From: Proales similis
Taxonomy: Eukaryota > Rotifera > Eurotatoria > Ploima > Proalidae
Assembly (NCBI GenBank): GCA_019059635.1
Contig: JAGVRJ010000005.1
Location: 992,001 to 1,056,000, forward strand
Direction of reading: 5' to 3'
DNA length: 64,000 bases
Shown piece by piece: positions 23,475-33,447 of the stretch. Under the pieces are notes generated by a model. It had not been told where the DNA came from. It saw only the letters and a program-made list of their open reading frames with translations, and made no database searches. The translations under genes were made by a program, and so were the position numbers. The first letter of the stretch is position 1. Each line of letters begins with the position of its first letter.

Positions 23475-26040
23475 TCATGTCGACTCTTTCAGCACATTGT
23501 TGAGAATAAACTCGTGAAGGGCATTTAATTGATATTTGAGCGTCTCTTCCACTTTGTTCACTTTGCTGTTGGCGGCAATTTGGTTAATGATCAGAGTTGG
23601 TCTAAATTAAAGCGCATTTACTTTGACAATAGCTCAAGCTCGTTCTCGATCTCGCCCACGTTTACTAGCGGCGATCTATTGGCGATCGACACCGTCGAGA
23701 CACTCGAGCATCGTTTGTAGAGCATGTTCGGCGAGAGGCGATTTATGTTCCTGATCAGACGCGATTTCTTACGCAGCATGTTCGGCTGTTTCTCTTCGTC
23801 CGGCGAGAGATCGATTGACTTTAGAAGTGACGGAGCCGACTGCTGCGATAGATTGAGAGCACCAGAGGATTCGTGCGGCTGCGACTCGTTCAGAGTTTCG
23901 CCGCTCTTTGGGTCCGGCTTGGAGAGAGTGCGTTGAAGTGAGACCATCTGAGTCAATCTTCTCTTGCCGATGCCGACTGATTCGGTCAACTCGCACTGTT
24001 GGGTTTGATTAAAATAAAAGTCCGAATGATAATAAAAATGGATAGAAAAGCACAACCTCGCGCAAGTCGAATGTGACTTGAAACTTGGACTCGAACAGCT
24101 CGGCAAAGTCCGGATAAGTGTCAAACACATCGAGTAGATCGGATCGTTCGATTTTGTGCAGGTCGCAGTAGCTCAATGCTCGAACATCACACGACGATCG
24201 GCCCTGTCCGATCAAGGTTTACAACACATGAGTGAGAGCCGGGCTCGTTGGTGTTACCATTATGTCGCGCTCGCTGTACTTGCCGATGTTCTCGCCGAAT
24301 ATGTCGTTCTTCTCCAGAATTGCAAAAACTTCGCCGCCCTTGCCGATTTCGATTGTGCCCCGAGAGATGAAGTAGATGGCGGTTAGATTGTCGCCGCGGT
24401 GAATTAGAGTGTCGCCCGGCGGAACGTGCGTCGATTTGAATTGAAGCGCCAGCATTCTGAGACAGCCCTCGCTGGCTCCGTGAAAGGCCGAGCAGCGCGA
24501 GAGGATCACACGATTCAAATGAAGACAAATGTCGGCCTGCAACGACTCGGGGAAGCTCTTTAGAACCGAGTTCATGTCCACACCGTTCGTGTACGACCAA
24601 GTGTGCTCAAACGATTCCTGCATTCGCTTGCAGAGCGTCTTGGGAATCGAATGAAACTTTATAAAGTCTTTTACGCACTCTTGCATTTCTTTCAGCTCCT
24701 CTGTGCCTTGGTACATTTTTATCATGATCGTGGTCACATTACCGAATATGGCGGCCGATATCAATGCTAAGCGATGAAAAGGAAATGAAAATTTGGTCAC
24801 GATTGTTGCAATTAGGTCACTTACAGCCGAGCAGCATGGCGGCGATGGAGAAAATCTTTTCCCAGTTGGTGGTCGGACTCACGTTGCCAAAGCCCACACT
24901 GGTCAGACTGGTCAAAGAGAAGAACAGAGCGGTGAGATACTTTGACTTGAGGTCTGGTCCGCTTTGCGAGTCATCATCTCTGTACGGCATGTTGAACTTC
25001 TCGGCCAGATGATCGAGCCAGCTGTACTTGGGCTCTGGTAAAGTAGGACGCTCCATATAAGCGATCGCATAAAACACACAAGCGAGCCAGTGTCCGACCA
25101 AGGCGAACGCGGCCATTAACAGTAGAAGCATTGCGCCGCCGTACTCGGAGAACGACTGCAGCTTGGGAAATATTCGAATGAGCCGTATGAGCCGCACTAT
25201 TTTCAACAGGCCAGTTATTTTTAGCGTCTGCAAGCACAAACGTTTTAAAACTAAAACGGAGCCGAGTGAGCAGTGTTGATTCTATTTACGTCAATATTTC
25301 CCGATCCGAACAAGAGCAAGTCGAAGGGCATGGCCGATATTGCGTCGATTGCGAACCAGCCCTTGAAGTAATGCTTGGCTATTTCCATCGGCTCGTAGAC
25401 AGCCTCGCCGTCTTTAGAAATAAATGTCGTTCTGTTTTGATTTAGATGGTTCAGTTGATGATTGCGAGTCAAACATTAGCACGAGCACGTCATGAAAGGG
25501 ATTGGAACGAGAGCTTGCCTGAAAGTTATGAAAATGTCCAACAAGAACATGAGATCGACGATGAGATCGATGATAACAAACGGACCGGCACCGGTCGCCT
25601 GCTTGCTGAATAGACGTGTGGACGCGTGCTGGTTGAGTTTAGCACGTTTCTCGCTCTCGTTAAGCAAGAAGGCAACTGTGAACGGAGTGAATATGGCCGT
25701 GTACATTACAAGCAGCAAAATGATCCAGTCCCAGACCGCCTTGAACGGCGAGTAGTGCAGTATGATGCACTTTTGTCTGAATTTTTTCACTGCTTGTTCG
25801 CTACGATCCGCCAGACTTGAGTTTTCGCTCTCGCGCGTGTTTCTCTTTGAAATTTTTTTTTGAAAAAAAAAGAATAACCGCAGCCGGATTAGAATGAGCT
25901 CGTCGATCGATTAATCGAGTTGAATAAATGGGTCTTACTCGCATTAGACGGCGCTCGGTGATTATTCGCCGGAAGCTATTCTTCTTGGCATATTTGTTTC
26001 TACTGCTCGGATCGGACGGTCTCTTTGACGGCGTGTCCAT
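23475..26040 (-). CDS. sei: ERG-type (KCNH/seizure) voltage-gated potassium channel lacking a PAS domain
   Basis: Eight exons (25939-26040, 25519-25844, 25290-25431, 24825-25227, 24258-24766, 24057-24203, 23622-23995, 23475-23601) join to 709 residues. S1 starts near residue 74 after the ERG-specific [13 protein letters not shown]4 is [14 protein letters not shown] (residues ~197-210), and the selectivity filter is SVGFGN at 300-305, the ERG signature rather than GYG. S6, a C-linker ([14 protein letters not shown]-like block) and a cyclic-nucleotide-binding homology domain (~residues 430-540; [16 protein letters not shown]) follow. The last exon encodes a short Leu/Val-heptad tail resembling the tetramerising coiled coil. 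Only ~73 residues precede S1, so the eag/PAS domain of canonical ERG is absent. Intron 2 (25432-25518) is GC-AG. A minus-strand AATAAA lies ~20 nt past the stop. Confidence 0.94.
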
Positions 26041-26672
26041 TGTTCACTGGAGAAAAGTGCCTGTTCTAACAAAGATACCAACTCTAGTCTATTAAAATGA
26101 TTCAATTCTTTTGCTCGGTTCAGCTTGAAACGAGCTTATTAGCAGAGCCAACTTGAGATGTTTCAATCAGCTCTAAGCCAAACAGAAATGAGTTGCATCA
26201 TGCATAAAGAAAATTGATTTTAAGATTATTTAATTAATTTGCCTTATCGGCGCCATCCAGAGGTCGCTGCCGCTATCGACGCACTCCACTTCCCTCGTTT
26301 CTGTCACTGCTGCTGCCACATTAAAACTTGAAGCCGGCGTAAAATGAGCGTTGTTGCATTGTATTGGAGCATAATCGGCCGTGGCCGATCGACCACCATT
26401 GCCTATTTACTCATGGGCAAAAATTAATATATATTTAATTTCTTCATATGCGTATATGTCTGTGGTGCGTGCGTTTTTCTATGTTTGCGCCCGCTCTGAA
26501 GCGAAGCCCCGGAAGCAAACCCAAAGAATCATTTCGCCTGCACAGTATAAAATCGATATTTATCGTAATACTCGGCTCAGCAAATTGAACGTCGTTCGTA
26601 GTCGCTTTTTATCAGCCACGCCAATTCCATGCCTCTTTCTTCTTGGCCGAACACAAAGAAATAGGCACAACA

Positions 26673-26695
26673 AGAGAGAGAGGGAGAGAGAGAGA
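26673..26695. repeat. (GA)n microsatellite
   Basis: Imperfect GA repeat with one GGG interruption, in the 5' flank of the ERG gene. Confidence 0.85.
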
Positions 26696-26740
26696 ACCGG
26701 CAATTGAGGAAGACGCATTCCACTTCTTGAGAAGAATTAA

Positions 26741-26783
26741 AGGCGACGATGATGATAATGATGATGACGACGACGACGACGAC
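26741..26783. repeat. GAT/GAC trinucleotide repeat
   Basis: GAT units grading into GAC units over ~42 bp. The overlapping plus-strand frame is low-complexity Asp/Asn and is not taken as a gene. Confidence 0.85.
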
Positions 26784-27053
26784 GGCACACGCAATAAACC
26801 GCTCAACTCGTTGCCTGCCAAGCAGCGGACATAGAGCTTTCTAATCTAGGATGAATGCATTCTGCACTTGGGCTAATTTTTCTCTGCACTTTGAGAGATT
26901 CGCAGTACTCTGAATTCGCCACGAGTGAAATGTGCCGACGAATGGAAATTATTTTATTCAAGACAGAATGAATATAAAACTGCTGGGTGTAGACAGGAGT
27001 AGCTTGAAATTGTCTGAATGCTTGCTTCAGAGTTAGTTTATTTAAAAACAGAG

Positions 27054-28153
27054 CTATTCATCTTTGGCCTGTTGGCCGGGTTTGAACGATGCCATATGAA
27101 TGGCGATCGCACTCGCAACTTCTTCGGATGTCTTGTTCTGGCCGTAATAGTCGACAAAGTTGCCTTCTGGATCAACCAAATACATAATGACCGTGTGGTC
27201 GACCTGAACCGTTTGTTTAAGAAGCGAATCGCAAGCCCGGGAGGGTCATCTACTCACAATGTAGTCGTTGTCTTCGTCCTTGGGTCCTGCACTGTAGTAG
27301 ACCCGATAGGCCCTGGTCACTTGGTCTATTTGCTCTTTGTTTCCGCTTAGGCCGACAAGTTTGGGCGAGAACTCTTTAAAGAAGCCGATGAGTGGCCGAT
27401 GCGACAAGCCCCATTCGCTGCCTCTTACCCTTAACGTAGCGGCCCACAGTCTTGTTGTCATCTCTTTCGGGATCGACTGTAATGAATATTGGAACGATAC
27501 TAGCTCCCTTGACGTTGACCTTCTCTAACAGGTCGATTGCATGGCACATTTTCTCGAGCTCATCGGGACAAATGTCAGGACAACGGGTGAAGCCTGTGTC
27601 CAGCAATTGCAGGCTCAGGTCTTGTTAAAGATTGGTCAAATTCAACATACCGAAGTAGATGAGCATCCATTTGCCGAGGAACTCGGTATTCCGTCTGATT
27701 TTGCCCTCTTCATCAATGAGCTCAAAAGGGCCGCCGATAGCCATCTTGCCGACCGCTCGCCGCCTTTGCCTCTTCAAGCTGGCGTCTTTCTCTTCTTTCA
27801 TTTTGTACATGAATATCACAAATGCGAGTGTGAATATCAACACGACCACAGCGCCCCTCCAACTGATGAACTTGAACAAGCGCCGTTTAGTTGGCATTTC
27901 AGTTTAGTTGAGATTTTCCACTTACAGAACGAGACGCTTTCTTGGATTTGGACGATAGAGATCCTTCAAAACGAACAAGAATGCTGCCCGGCGTTTTGCC
28001 ATTCAGTTCGCTCTTTAGGCAAAATAGAACCGGGCGACGTTGGGGAATTCTAGTGACGGCGGTCTGCAGGTTGCGCTTCAACGGACCCCTCAGGCTGGAC
28101 CAGGTGAGAGCACGAGGCACCCGACAAGTGCCCATCAAAAGCAGGCGATTCAT
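27054..28153 (-). CDS. SCO1: SCO1 mitochondrial copper chaperone for cytochrome c oxidase
   Basis: Five exons (27926-28153, 27651-27870, 27429-27593, 27258-27373, 27054-27203) join to 292 residues. The Arg/Leu-rich N-terminus looks like a mitochondrial presequence. One transmembrane helix ([17 protein letters not shown], about residues 82-98) anchors the thioredoxin-like domain facing the intermembrane space. Copper ligands are visible: Cys154 and Cys158 in RCPDIC, and His246 in VDHTVIMY. Other family blocks are [17 protein letters not shown] and [21 protein letters not shown]1 helps load the CuA site of COX2. The first intron's acceptor (27871) is the least certain boundary; the rest are fixed by frame and homology. 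Confidence 0.95.
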
Positions 28154-29178
28154 GTTTCAGTCAAGTCACAGAGCGAGTTTCGGACTCGTTTTGAATCGAG
28201 CGATTTTATGATGAAATACTTCGAGCACACGATTTCTTACATAATTCAAGCACAAGTATACGCGCGTTATTGCAACCAGAAAAATTCAAATCTATGCCTG
28301 GCAATGGAAGGCAGATTGACTGCCTCGACTCGACTTGGTCCGTTCTAGACAGATTTGAACTGGCTGAGCGAAATTCGCCGGCTAATCTGATAAGAGATGT
28401 TGCCTTACACGTTTGGGGCTTTGAACGTCCCGAACTTGCCAGCACGTATTCAATTGGTGTCATTCAATTTTGATGCGTGTGCGGGAGGAGGGGGTGGTTT
28501 GTGCGATCGAACGCGTTCTCAATCGTCTCGCAAACAAAGTAGTTTGAGGAGTTTCGCCATCAAACAAGACGACAGCGGAAAGTGTGCACGCGGCGACCGG
28601 TGAAGCGAGGTAGTGAAGCGCTCGTTGAACGCTATGCCGCACGCCTTCGATTGAAATAAATTCTTGCATAAAACGTTCATTCGACGACGACTCAAATTGA
28701 TCAATCGGCTTGAATTGGCTCAGTGCATGGCTAGAATGGAGGTCAAGTTGAATGTGCGCACATGCTTCAACCCGTGCGATTCGATGCTGGCGCTAAGCCT
28801 TGGCGAGCAGCAAGCGCCGTCTATTGAGGACCAGGAAATCCAGAGCATCTTACGCAATGCCCTGCGCAGCTTGGCCTGGAGCCAGTCAGTACAAGTCCAA
28901 TGCAAGTATTGTCCGACACTGCCCTCTTCTCGTCCTTGCTTGGACTTTGACAAAATGCTCCTTCAAACTGACCGAGTCTGATCTGCATCTCTCACTCGAT
29001 CAGCAGCTCACTATCTTTTTCCAGATTTTTGCCTCCGTTTTTAATTTTTGGACAAAATCTCGCTCTGCCCATTCGTTTTCACTATTTTCGATTACATTCC
29101 ACCGAACGACCGACGAACGATGACCGCTCTTTTTCATCATTTTCGAATAAAATTTATTTCAGAGCATTTAAGAGCTTG
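28154..29178. other. Region likely holding a short unrecognised plus-strand gene
   Basis: Between the SCO1 start and the COMMD4 stop there is room for a gene reading right. Support: a plus-strand AATAAA at 29147-29152 facing the COMMD4 signal; an ATG at 28732 opening a frame of ordinary composition (MEVKLNVRTCFNPCDSMLAL then ~40 more residues to about 28912); several GT donors (e.g. 28913) and a strong pyrimidine-rich acceptor ending at 29022. Another ordinary-looking frame of 59 codons starts at ATG 28294. I cannot join these into a recognisable protein, and each donor choice gives a different short C-terminus. Treat it as a candidate coding or non-coding transcript divergent from SCO1. Confidence 0.3.
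29147..29159. promoter_or_regulatory. Facing polyadenylation signals
   Basis: AATAAA on the plus strand (29147-29152) is two bases from AATAAA on the minus strand (29154-29159). The latter is ~20 nt past the COMMD4 stop and is its likely signal; the former implies a plus-strand transcript ending here. Confidence 0.6.
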
Positions 29179-30151
29179 TCAATTGAGCGCCTCTCTCGCG
29201 TTTTCCATTAGCACTTTCGCCTCATTTAGTTCTAAAACAGGATACGACGCTGAATTGCAGAAGTCAAACAAATATGCAAAACGGTACCATTCAATAGTAA
29301 ATCCAGCTTGTCGAGATCAAACGTCACCACGCGTGGTTTCACTTGGCCAGTCAATGTGTCCTTTACGTTCAGCTTCAAGTGTGCCACAGTTTCGCTTTCC
29401 TATCAATTTCGTTTCTCAACCGACTGATTCAATGCGAAAAGAAAAATTTGTTTACAAGTCCAGAGCTTGATGAAACAACGTGATCCACTCGCCAGTCGAT
29501 TGATTCAAGTCGATTTACTTGGAGAAAAGGGCTCTTTTAAAGAATTGTGATTTTGATTCGAGTAGTCGGTGTGACTCACAGCGAAGAGAGCTTTCGCTGA
29601 GCAGCTCGGACAGTCGATCGAGATTATCGTCGAAAACTCGGCAAATGGCCGTCGAATGCTCTGTTCGATTAAAGGTAAGTTAAGATGCGGCATTTCTTAA
29701 GTAGAAGGTGAAATGGCCCGGAAACCTTTGGGCATTCCGAGCTGTTGCAGTTCAGTGTTGAGTATGTCGGAAGAGACTTGATTACGAGTGGCACTCTTGA
29801 GCAAGAACTCGATCAGTGCAGCACATGATTTTATGTCATTCAATTCGAGTTTGGCGTCGCTCGCCAGTTTTTCGATTCGACTTGTGGACAACTCTTCGCC
29901 ATTGATCAGCTGCTTGGCTATTTGACTCGCAAATAGCTTGGCCTTAACTGAGCTCTGGCATTTGAATGAATCAAATTGGTTGCGAAATTTGGATAAAAAA
30001 AAACAAGAGCAGCTACTATTTTGGACAGTGTGACTATCTCGGCCAGAACCCAGTCAGGACAGTCGAGATCGCCGTAGAATCTGAATCTCTTGTTGTTGAG
30101 GCAAATGTTTGAATTAGACACAAGCTGGCAGAGTCGATCACTATTTACCAT
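29179..30151 (-). CDS. COMMD4: COMM domain-containing protein 4
   Basis: Seven coding exons (30149-30151, 30017-30088, 29726-29954, 29580-29660, 29456-29517, 29288-29399, 29179-29231) give 203 residues; human COMMD4 has 199. The first coding exon holds only the ATG. Splicing GTAAAT...ACAAG joins it to [18 protein letters not shown], matching the start of COMMD4 from memory. The N-terminal HN domain is followed by LQQLGMPK and a C-terminal COMM domain ([27 protein letters not shown]) ending in [17 protein letters not shown] proteins form a heterodecameric ring that works with CCDC22/CCDC93 (Commander complex) in endosomal recycling. Without the first splice the frame would carry a 20-residue unrelated N-terminus. 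Confidence 0.93.
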
Positions 30152-30314
30152 TTCGGCTCCTGTTCTATTCTCCGATCCAAATGAACAGGCCTCAGACCAA
30201 ATGGGTTTGTGGAAGCTTTGTCAAATGTCATGTGACTGCCAGTGCTGGATTGCATAAATAAGTTTAGGTTTTAAGTGCGAGCTTGTGTTGCATGTAGAGA
30301 GATTGAAGAGAAAT
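30152..30314. promoter_or_regulatory. Bidirectional promoter region COMMD4/MED22
   Basis: 163 bp between divergent start codons; both promoters must lie here. No TATA box seen. Confidence 0.55.
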
Positions 30315-30843
30315 ATGCAGACAAGCGGCATTGGTGGTGGTAGTGGTGGCGGTGCCAAAACGGCCGGTGATAACCAAACGCTCAAGGCGTACGAGAAGCG
30401 AGTAAAAGAAGACGTGCGGCTGATCGGTGAGAATCTGTTTGAAATGATGCGGCTGTTCAAGCTGGAAGACGATCGAACAATGAAGGTGACGTTCAACTCA
30501 AAAATTCTCTTCTTCTGCTCCAAATTGACAGTTTGCCATATAGGCTCTGGAAGAGTACAGTCTGAACCGCATGAGCCAGTCGAGTATTGACTCGTTCGAA
30601 GTAGAAATTCGAGTCGCCAATATAATCAAGTCGGCCGAGTCGTTGAGCAAAATTGTGTCCGATCTCAAAGACCTCACAATCCTCAACGACTTCAAATCGA
30701 TCAATCAACAGCTAACCAGTCAGAGCCATTTCTATCGACTCAAAGAGCAGGAAATCGACAAGCAGCTAACATTCACCAAAGACAATTTGGTGAAAATACT
30801 CCACGAGTTGAATAACGAGTACTTCACGTCCAACTACAAGTGA
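30315..30843 (+). CDS. MED22: Mediator complex subunit 22 (Surfeit-5)
   Basis: Two exons (30315-30485, 30544-30843; intron 58 bp) give 156 residues. After a Gly-rich start, the protein follows MED22: LKAYEKRVKEDVRLIGENLFEM, then IRVANIIKSAESLSKIVSDLK, LTILNDF, and a helical C-terminus ending in LNNEYFTSNYK. MED22 is a head-module subunit of Mediator that links transcription factors to RNA polymerase II. The upstream in-frame TTG was rejected for the ATG at 30315. An AATAAA lies about 70 nt after the stop. Confidence 0.94.
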
Positions 30844-31054
30844 TCTTCAAGTGACCAGTAATCATCGAGATAGGCCCCATTTTCACGTTCTTTGATCAAA
30901 CTAGCTCAGGCGAATAAAGATCTGTTCTTTCAAAAGTTGCTTCAAGTTCCAACCGAAACAACTCTGTGCTAACTCACAGAGGCGCTCTCTTCGCAACCGA
31001 ACCTTTAATCTTATCACCAGAGTTCCATGTGACTGGTCTGTTTCTTATTTCAAG

Positions 31055-31618
31055 ATGGAATGGCCCTGGCAATACAAATTCCCGCCATTTTTCACTCTTC
31101 AGCCTAACGAAGACACGCGGAACAAGCAGCTGAGTGCCTGGTGCGATCTGGTTCTTAGCTACTGCAAACACAAACGCCTATTTCGACTCGACGTGGTCGA
31201 CTCGCAGTCAAGCGAACTCTTCTTCAACAAAGACCTCGACAGAAAGTGTTCGGCCGAATTGATAAAAGCAATCATAGACGAGCTGGTAAAGCGCGGCAAT
31301 GCCATTTGGCTGCCATCAGACGCATCTTCGAGCAAGCATCATAAGCGATCTTCAACCGAACAGCGCAAGGTTCTCGTTTTATGGCATTCGCTGAGCGAAT
31401 GGGCCGATTTGATTTACGCCTATGTGAATCGTAATGCGCTGCAGAACACGGTGTGCACTTTTTTCGAGCTGATCGAGTCCGACGATCGAAAGGGAGAGCC
31501 TTTCTACAAGCTCGACGTGGAGCTCTTTCGACGCGCTCTCTCCGTACTCGAACAGCGGCACAAGGCCGAGCTGATCAGTCTCGACGACAACTCTGATCAG
31601 GGAGTCAAGTTTTTCTAA
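31055..31618 (+). CDS. VPS25: VPS25, ESCRT-II subunit
   Basis: Single exon, 187 residues (family ~176). It starts with the PPxY-like N-terminal box FKFPPFFTLQPN-type (WPWQYKFPPFFTLQPN), which docks on VPS22/VPS36, and contains two winged-helix domains; KRGNAIWL and YFELIESDD-like (CTFFELIESDDRKGEPFY) blocks match VPS25. Two copies per ESCRT-II complex recruit VPS20/CHMP6 during multivesicular-body sorting. It ends GVKFF as in orthologues. A Ser/His/Lys-rich insert near residues 90-105 is lineage-specific. Confidence 0.94.
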   Translation: MEWPWQYKFPPFFTLQPNEDTRNKQLSAWCDLVLSYCKHKRLFRLDVVDSQSSELFFNKDLDRKCSAELIKAIIDELVKRGNAIWLPSDASSSKHHKRSSTEQRKVLVLWHSLSEWADLIYAYVNRNALQNTVCTFFELIESDDRKGEPFYKLDVELFRRALSVLEQRHKAELISLDDNSDQGVKFF

Positions 31619-31900
31619 AGCTTGAAACATTAGACGAGAGCAGATCATTCTTACTTGCCTATTCCACGCGTGTCTGGTTCGTTATTACTCATTTGAATAA
31701 ACATTTGGCTTCTTAATGTTTGCCTCTTTCCTGATGCTTTTTGTTTCATCATTTGGTCTCTCTCTCTCTCGATTCTTTTAAACCAAAATGAGAATTTCAA
31801 AGTATTGCTCAATAACAGAGCGTCGTGGGTCATGCATAAAAAATGATAAGAAGCACTCAGAACAAAAATAAATCCAAAAAGAAACAGAAAAGAATCGAAA

Positions 31901-32551
31901 ATGGCATCTGCCTTGTCGAACGAAGAAGCCGAACAAAGTCAGATGGGCAGATCAGTGAAAGATCGACTATTCAAACAATGGAGCCAGAGCATGCAGGCAC
32001 ATCCGACTTGCATCGTTTTCGATCTCGACTACACTCTGTGGCCATTTTTTGTCGAGAGCAGTGTGATCGGTCCACTCTGTCGAAAGGAGAAAAAAGTAAA
32101 GCATGCCACTTTCTATCAAGTGTTAGATCACCGCGATCGAGTTGTCAAGGAGTACGAGAATGTGAGCGAGATCTTGAGCACGTTTGATCAACTTCGTCAG
32201 AATTCAAATGCAAAATTTTCAATGGCAATCGCCAGCAAATCAACCAGAAGAGACCTGGCACTTGAGCTCATTAAGGCACACGGATGGGACGGTTATTTTC
32301 AATCAATTCAAATCTATCCGGGCAGCAAAGTGCATCATTTGAGGAAAATAAAAGCCGAGCTCGGCTTGAATTCTTTGGAGCAAATGCTCTTCTACGACGA
32401 TAACAAAAAGAACATAAGCGAATGTGAAAAGCTAGGCGTGGTTTGTCAGCAGCTCGGTCGACACTTTGGCCTTGGCGTCGAGGATACCGTCAACGGTCTC
32501 AAAAAATTTAATTCAACCAAATTGATCAGTCGTCAAGTGAATAGGCGCTAG
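31901..32551 (+). CDS. MDP-1-type HAD phosphatase, tandem copy A
   Basis: Single exon, 216 residues. HAD motif I is intact (FDLDYTLWPFF, residues ~39-49), motif II serine in MAIASKST, the motif III lysine in YPGSKVHH, and motif IV acidic pair in LFYDDNKKNI. This is the magnesium-dependent phosphatase-1 arrangement; vertebrate MDP-1 acts on glycated or phosphorylated small substrates, and the cellular substrate here is unknown. Of the three copies this one keeps the most standard motif III (PGSK). A ~35-residue N-terminal extension precedes motif I. Neighbours are copies B and C on the same strand. Confidence 0.9.
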   Translation: MASALSNEEAEQSQMGRSVKDRLFKQWSQSMQAHPTCIVFDLDYTLWPFFVESSVIGPLCRKEKKVKHATFYQVLDHRDRVVKEYENVSEILSTFDQLRQNSNAKFSMAIASKSTRRDLALELIKAHGWDGYFQSIQIYPGSKVHHLRKIKAELGLNSLEQMLFYDDNKKNISECEKLGVVCQQLGRHFGLGVEDTVNGLKKFNSTKLISRQVNRR

Positions 32552-32716
32552 ACGCTAGACACGAGGCAAACACGCAGCGAGCTGACTAATTTAATGGAAA
32601 TTTCGTAACAACAAGCATAATTGAGAAAATTCGCGCCGAGTTTGATGTTGAGGCGAATCAGACGGCTCTGTGTCGAGCCGAGGAGTTGACAAGCTTCCAG
32701 TGAAGTGGGAAAAGCC

Positions 32717-33298
32717 ATGGCAGGAGAACAGGAGGAATTCACAATCGCTGAAAAATGGTGTCAAATTGAATACCAGCCAGCTGTAATATGCTTCGATCTT
32801 GATCACACTCTGTGGCCGTTCTACACGGACTATCTCATAGAGCCAGTGAGAGAATGCAATTCAACTGGCGAACTGATAGACGCCAGTGGCAAAGTGATTC
32901 GACCTTTTCCTCAAGTAGACCAAATGATTCGCCAACTCAGGCAGAATTGTCTGAGCGACGGCCAGTATATGGCGATCGCAAGCCGTGCCTTAAACTCTGA
33001 CCTAGCCATGCAGATCATCACTCATTTCGGCTGGCTTCACTTATTCGATTCTGTTCAAGTCTATTCGACATCGAAAGAAATGCACATGAAAGCCATTCTA
33101 GACGAACTTCAACTCGACGATTACAATCAAATTCTCTTCTTTGATGACAACAAGTTCAACATACGACACACTCGTCGCCTCGGCGTTTTCGCTGTTCAAG
33201 TCAATAGAGATTCAGGCTTGAATTGTCCGGTCTTAATCAAAGGCCTTGAAAGCTACAGTCGACATAAAAAGAACAAATTTCGTCAGCATAAGCAATAA
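32717..33298 (+). CDS. MDP-1-type HAD phosphatase, tandem copy B
   Basis: Single exon, 193 residues from ATG 32717 (an upstream in-frame GTG was not used). Motif I reads CFDLDHTLWPFY, with His replacing the Tyr of copies A and C between the two aspartates and the threonine. Motif II is MAIASRAL, the motif III lysine lies in STSKEMH, and motif IV is LFFDDNKFNI. All catalytic acids are present, so activity is expected; changes cluster around motif III, where substrate contacts are likely. The stop codon overlaps an AATAAA, giving a minimal 3' UTR. Confidence 0.9.
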   Translation: MAGEQEEFTIAEKWCQIEYQPAVICFDLDHTLWPFYTDYLIEPVRECNSTGELIDASGKVIRPFPQVDQMIRQLRQNCLSDGQYMAIASRALNSDLAMQIITHFGWLHLFDSVQVYSTSKEMHMKAILDELQLDDYNQILFFDDNKFNIRHTRRLGVFAVQVNRDSGLNCPVLIKGLESYSRHKKNKFRQHKQ

Positions 33299-33447
33299 AA
33301 ATTTTCCAACTTACGGCCTTTTTAGTCTTGAATATTGGTAGTGACGTTATCAATAATTGCCGCTTTTTAAATTTTTATAAGCAGTCTTCAAACGTAAGCA
33401 AAACTAGAGAGCTGAATGTAAATTTGCCGAGGCAGCAAATTGACTGA

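Larger units (their letters stand above)
26041..27053. other. Intergenic between the ERG and SCO1 genes
   Basis: About 1 kb with no recognisable exon. I looked specifically for PAS-domain coding sequence for the ERG gene and saw none. It contains a TTAATTAA octamer (26230), a GA microsatellite and a GAT/GAC run that makes a spurious poly-Asp frame. Confidence 0.55.

Noticed and set aside
26643-26834. Poly-Asp open frame
   Set aside because: Produced by a GAT/GAC trinucleotide repeat.
30089-30148. 20-residue N-terminal extension of COMMD4
   Set aside because: The GTAAAT...ACAAG intron restores the conserved start; the extension has no counterpart in the family.
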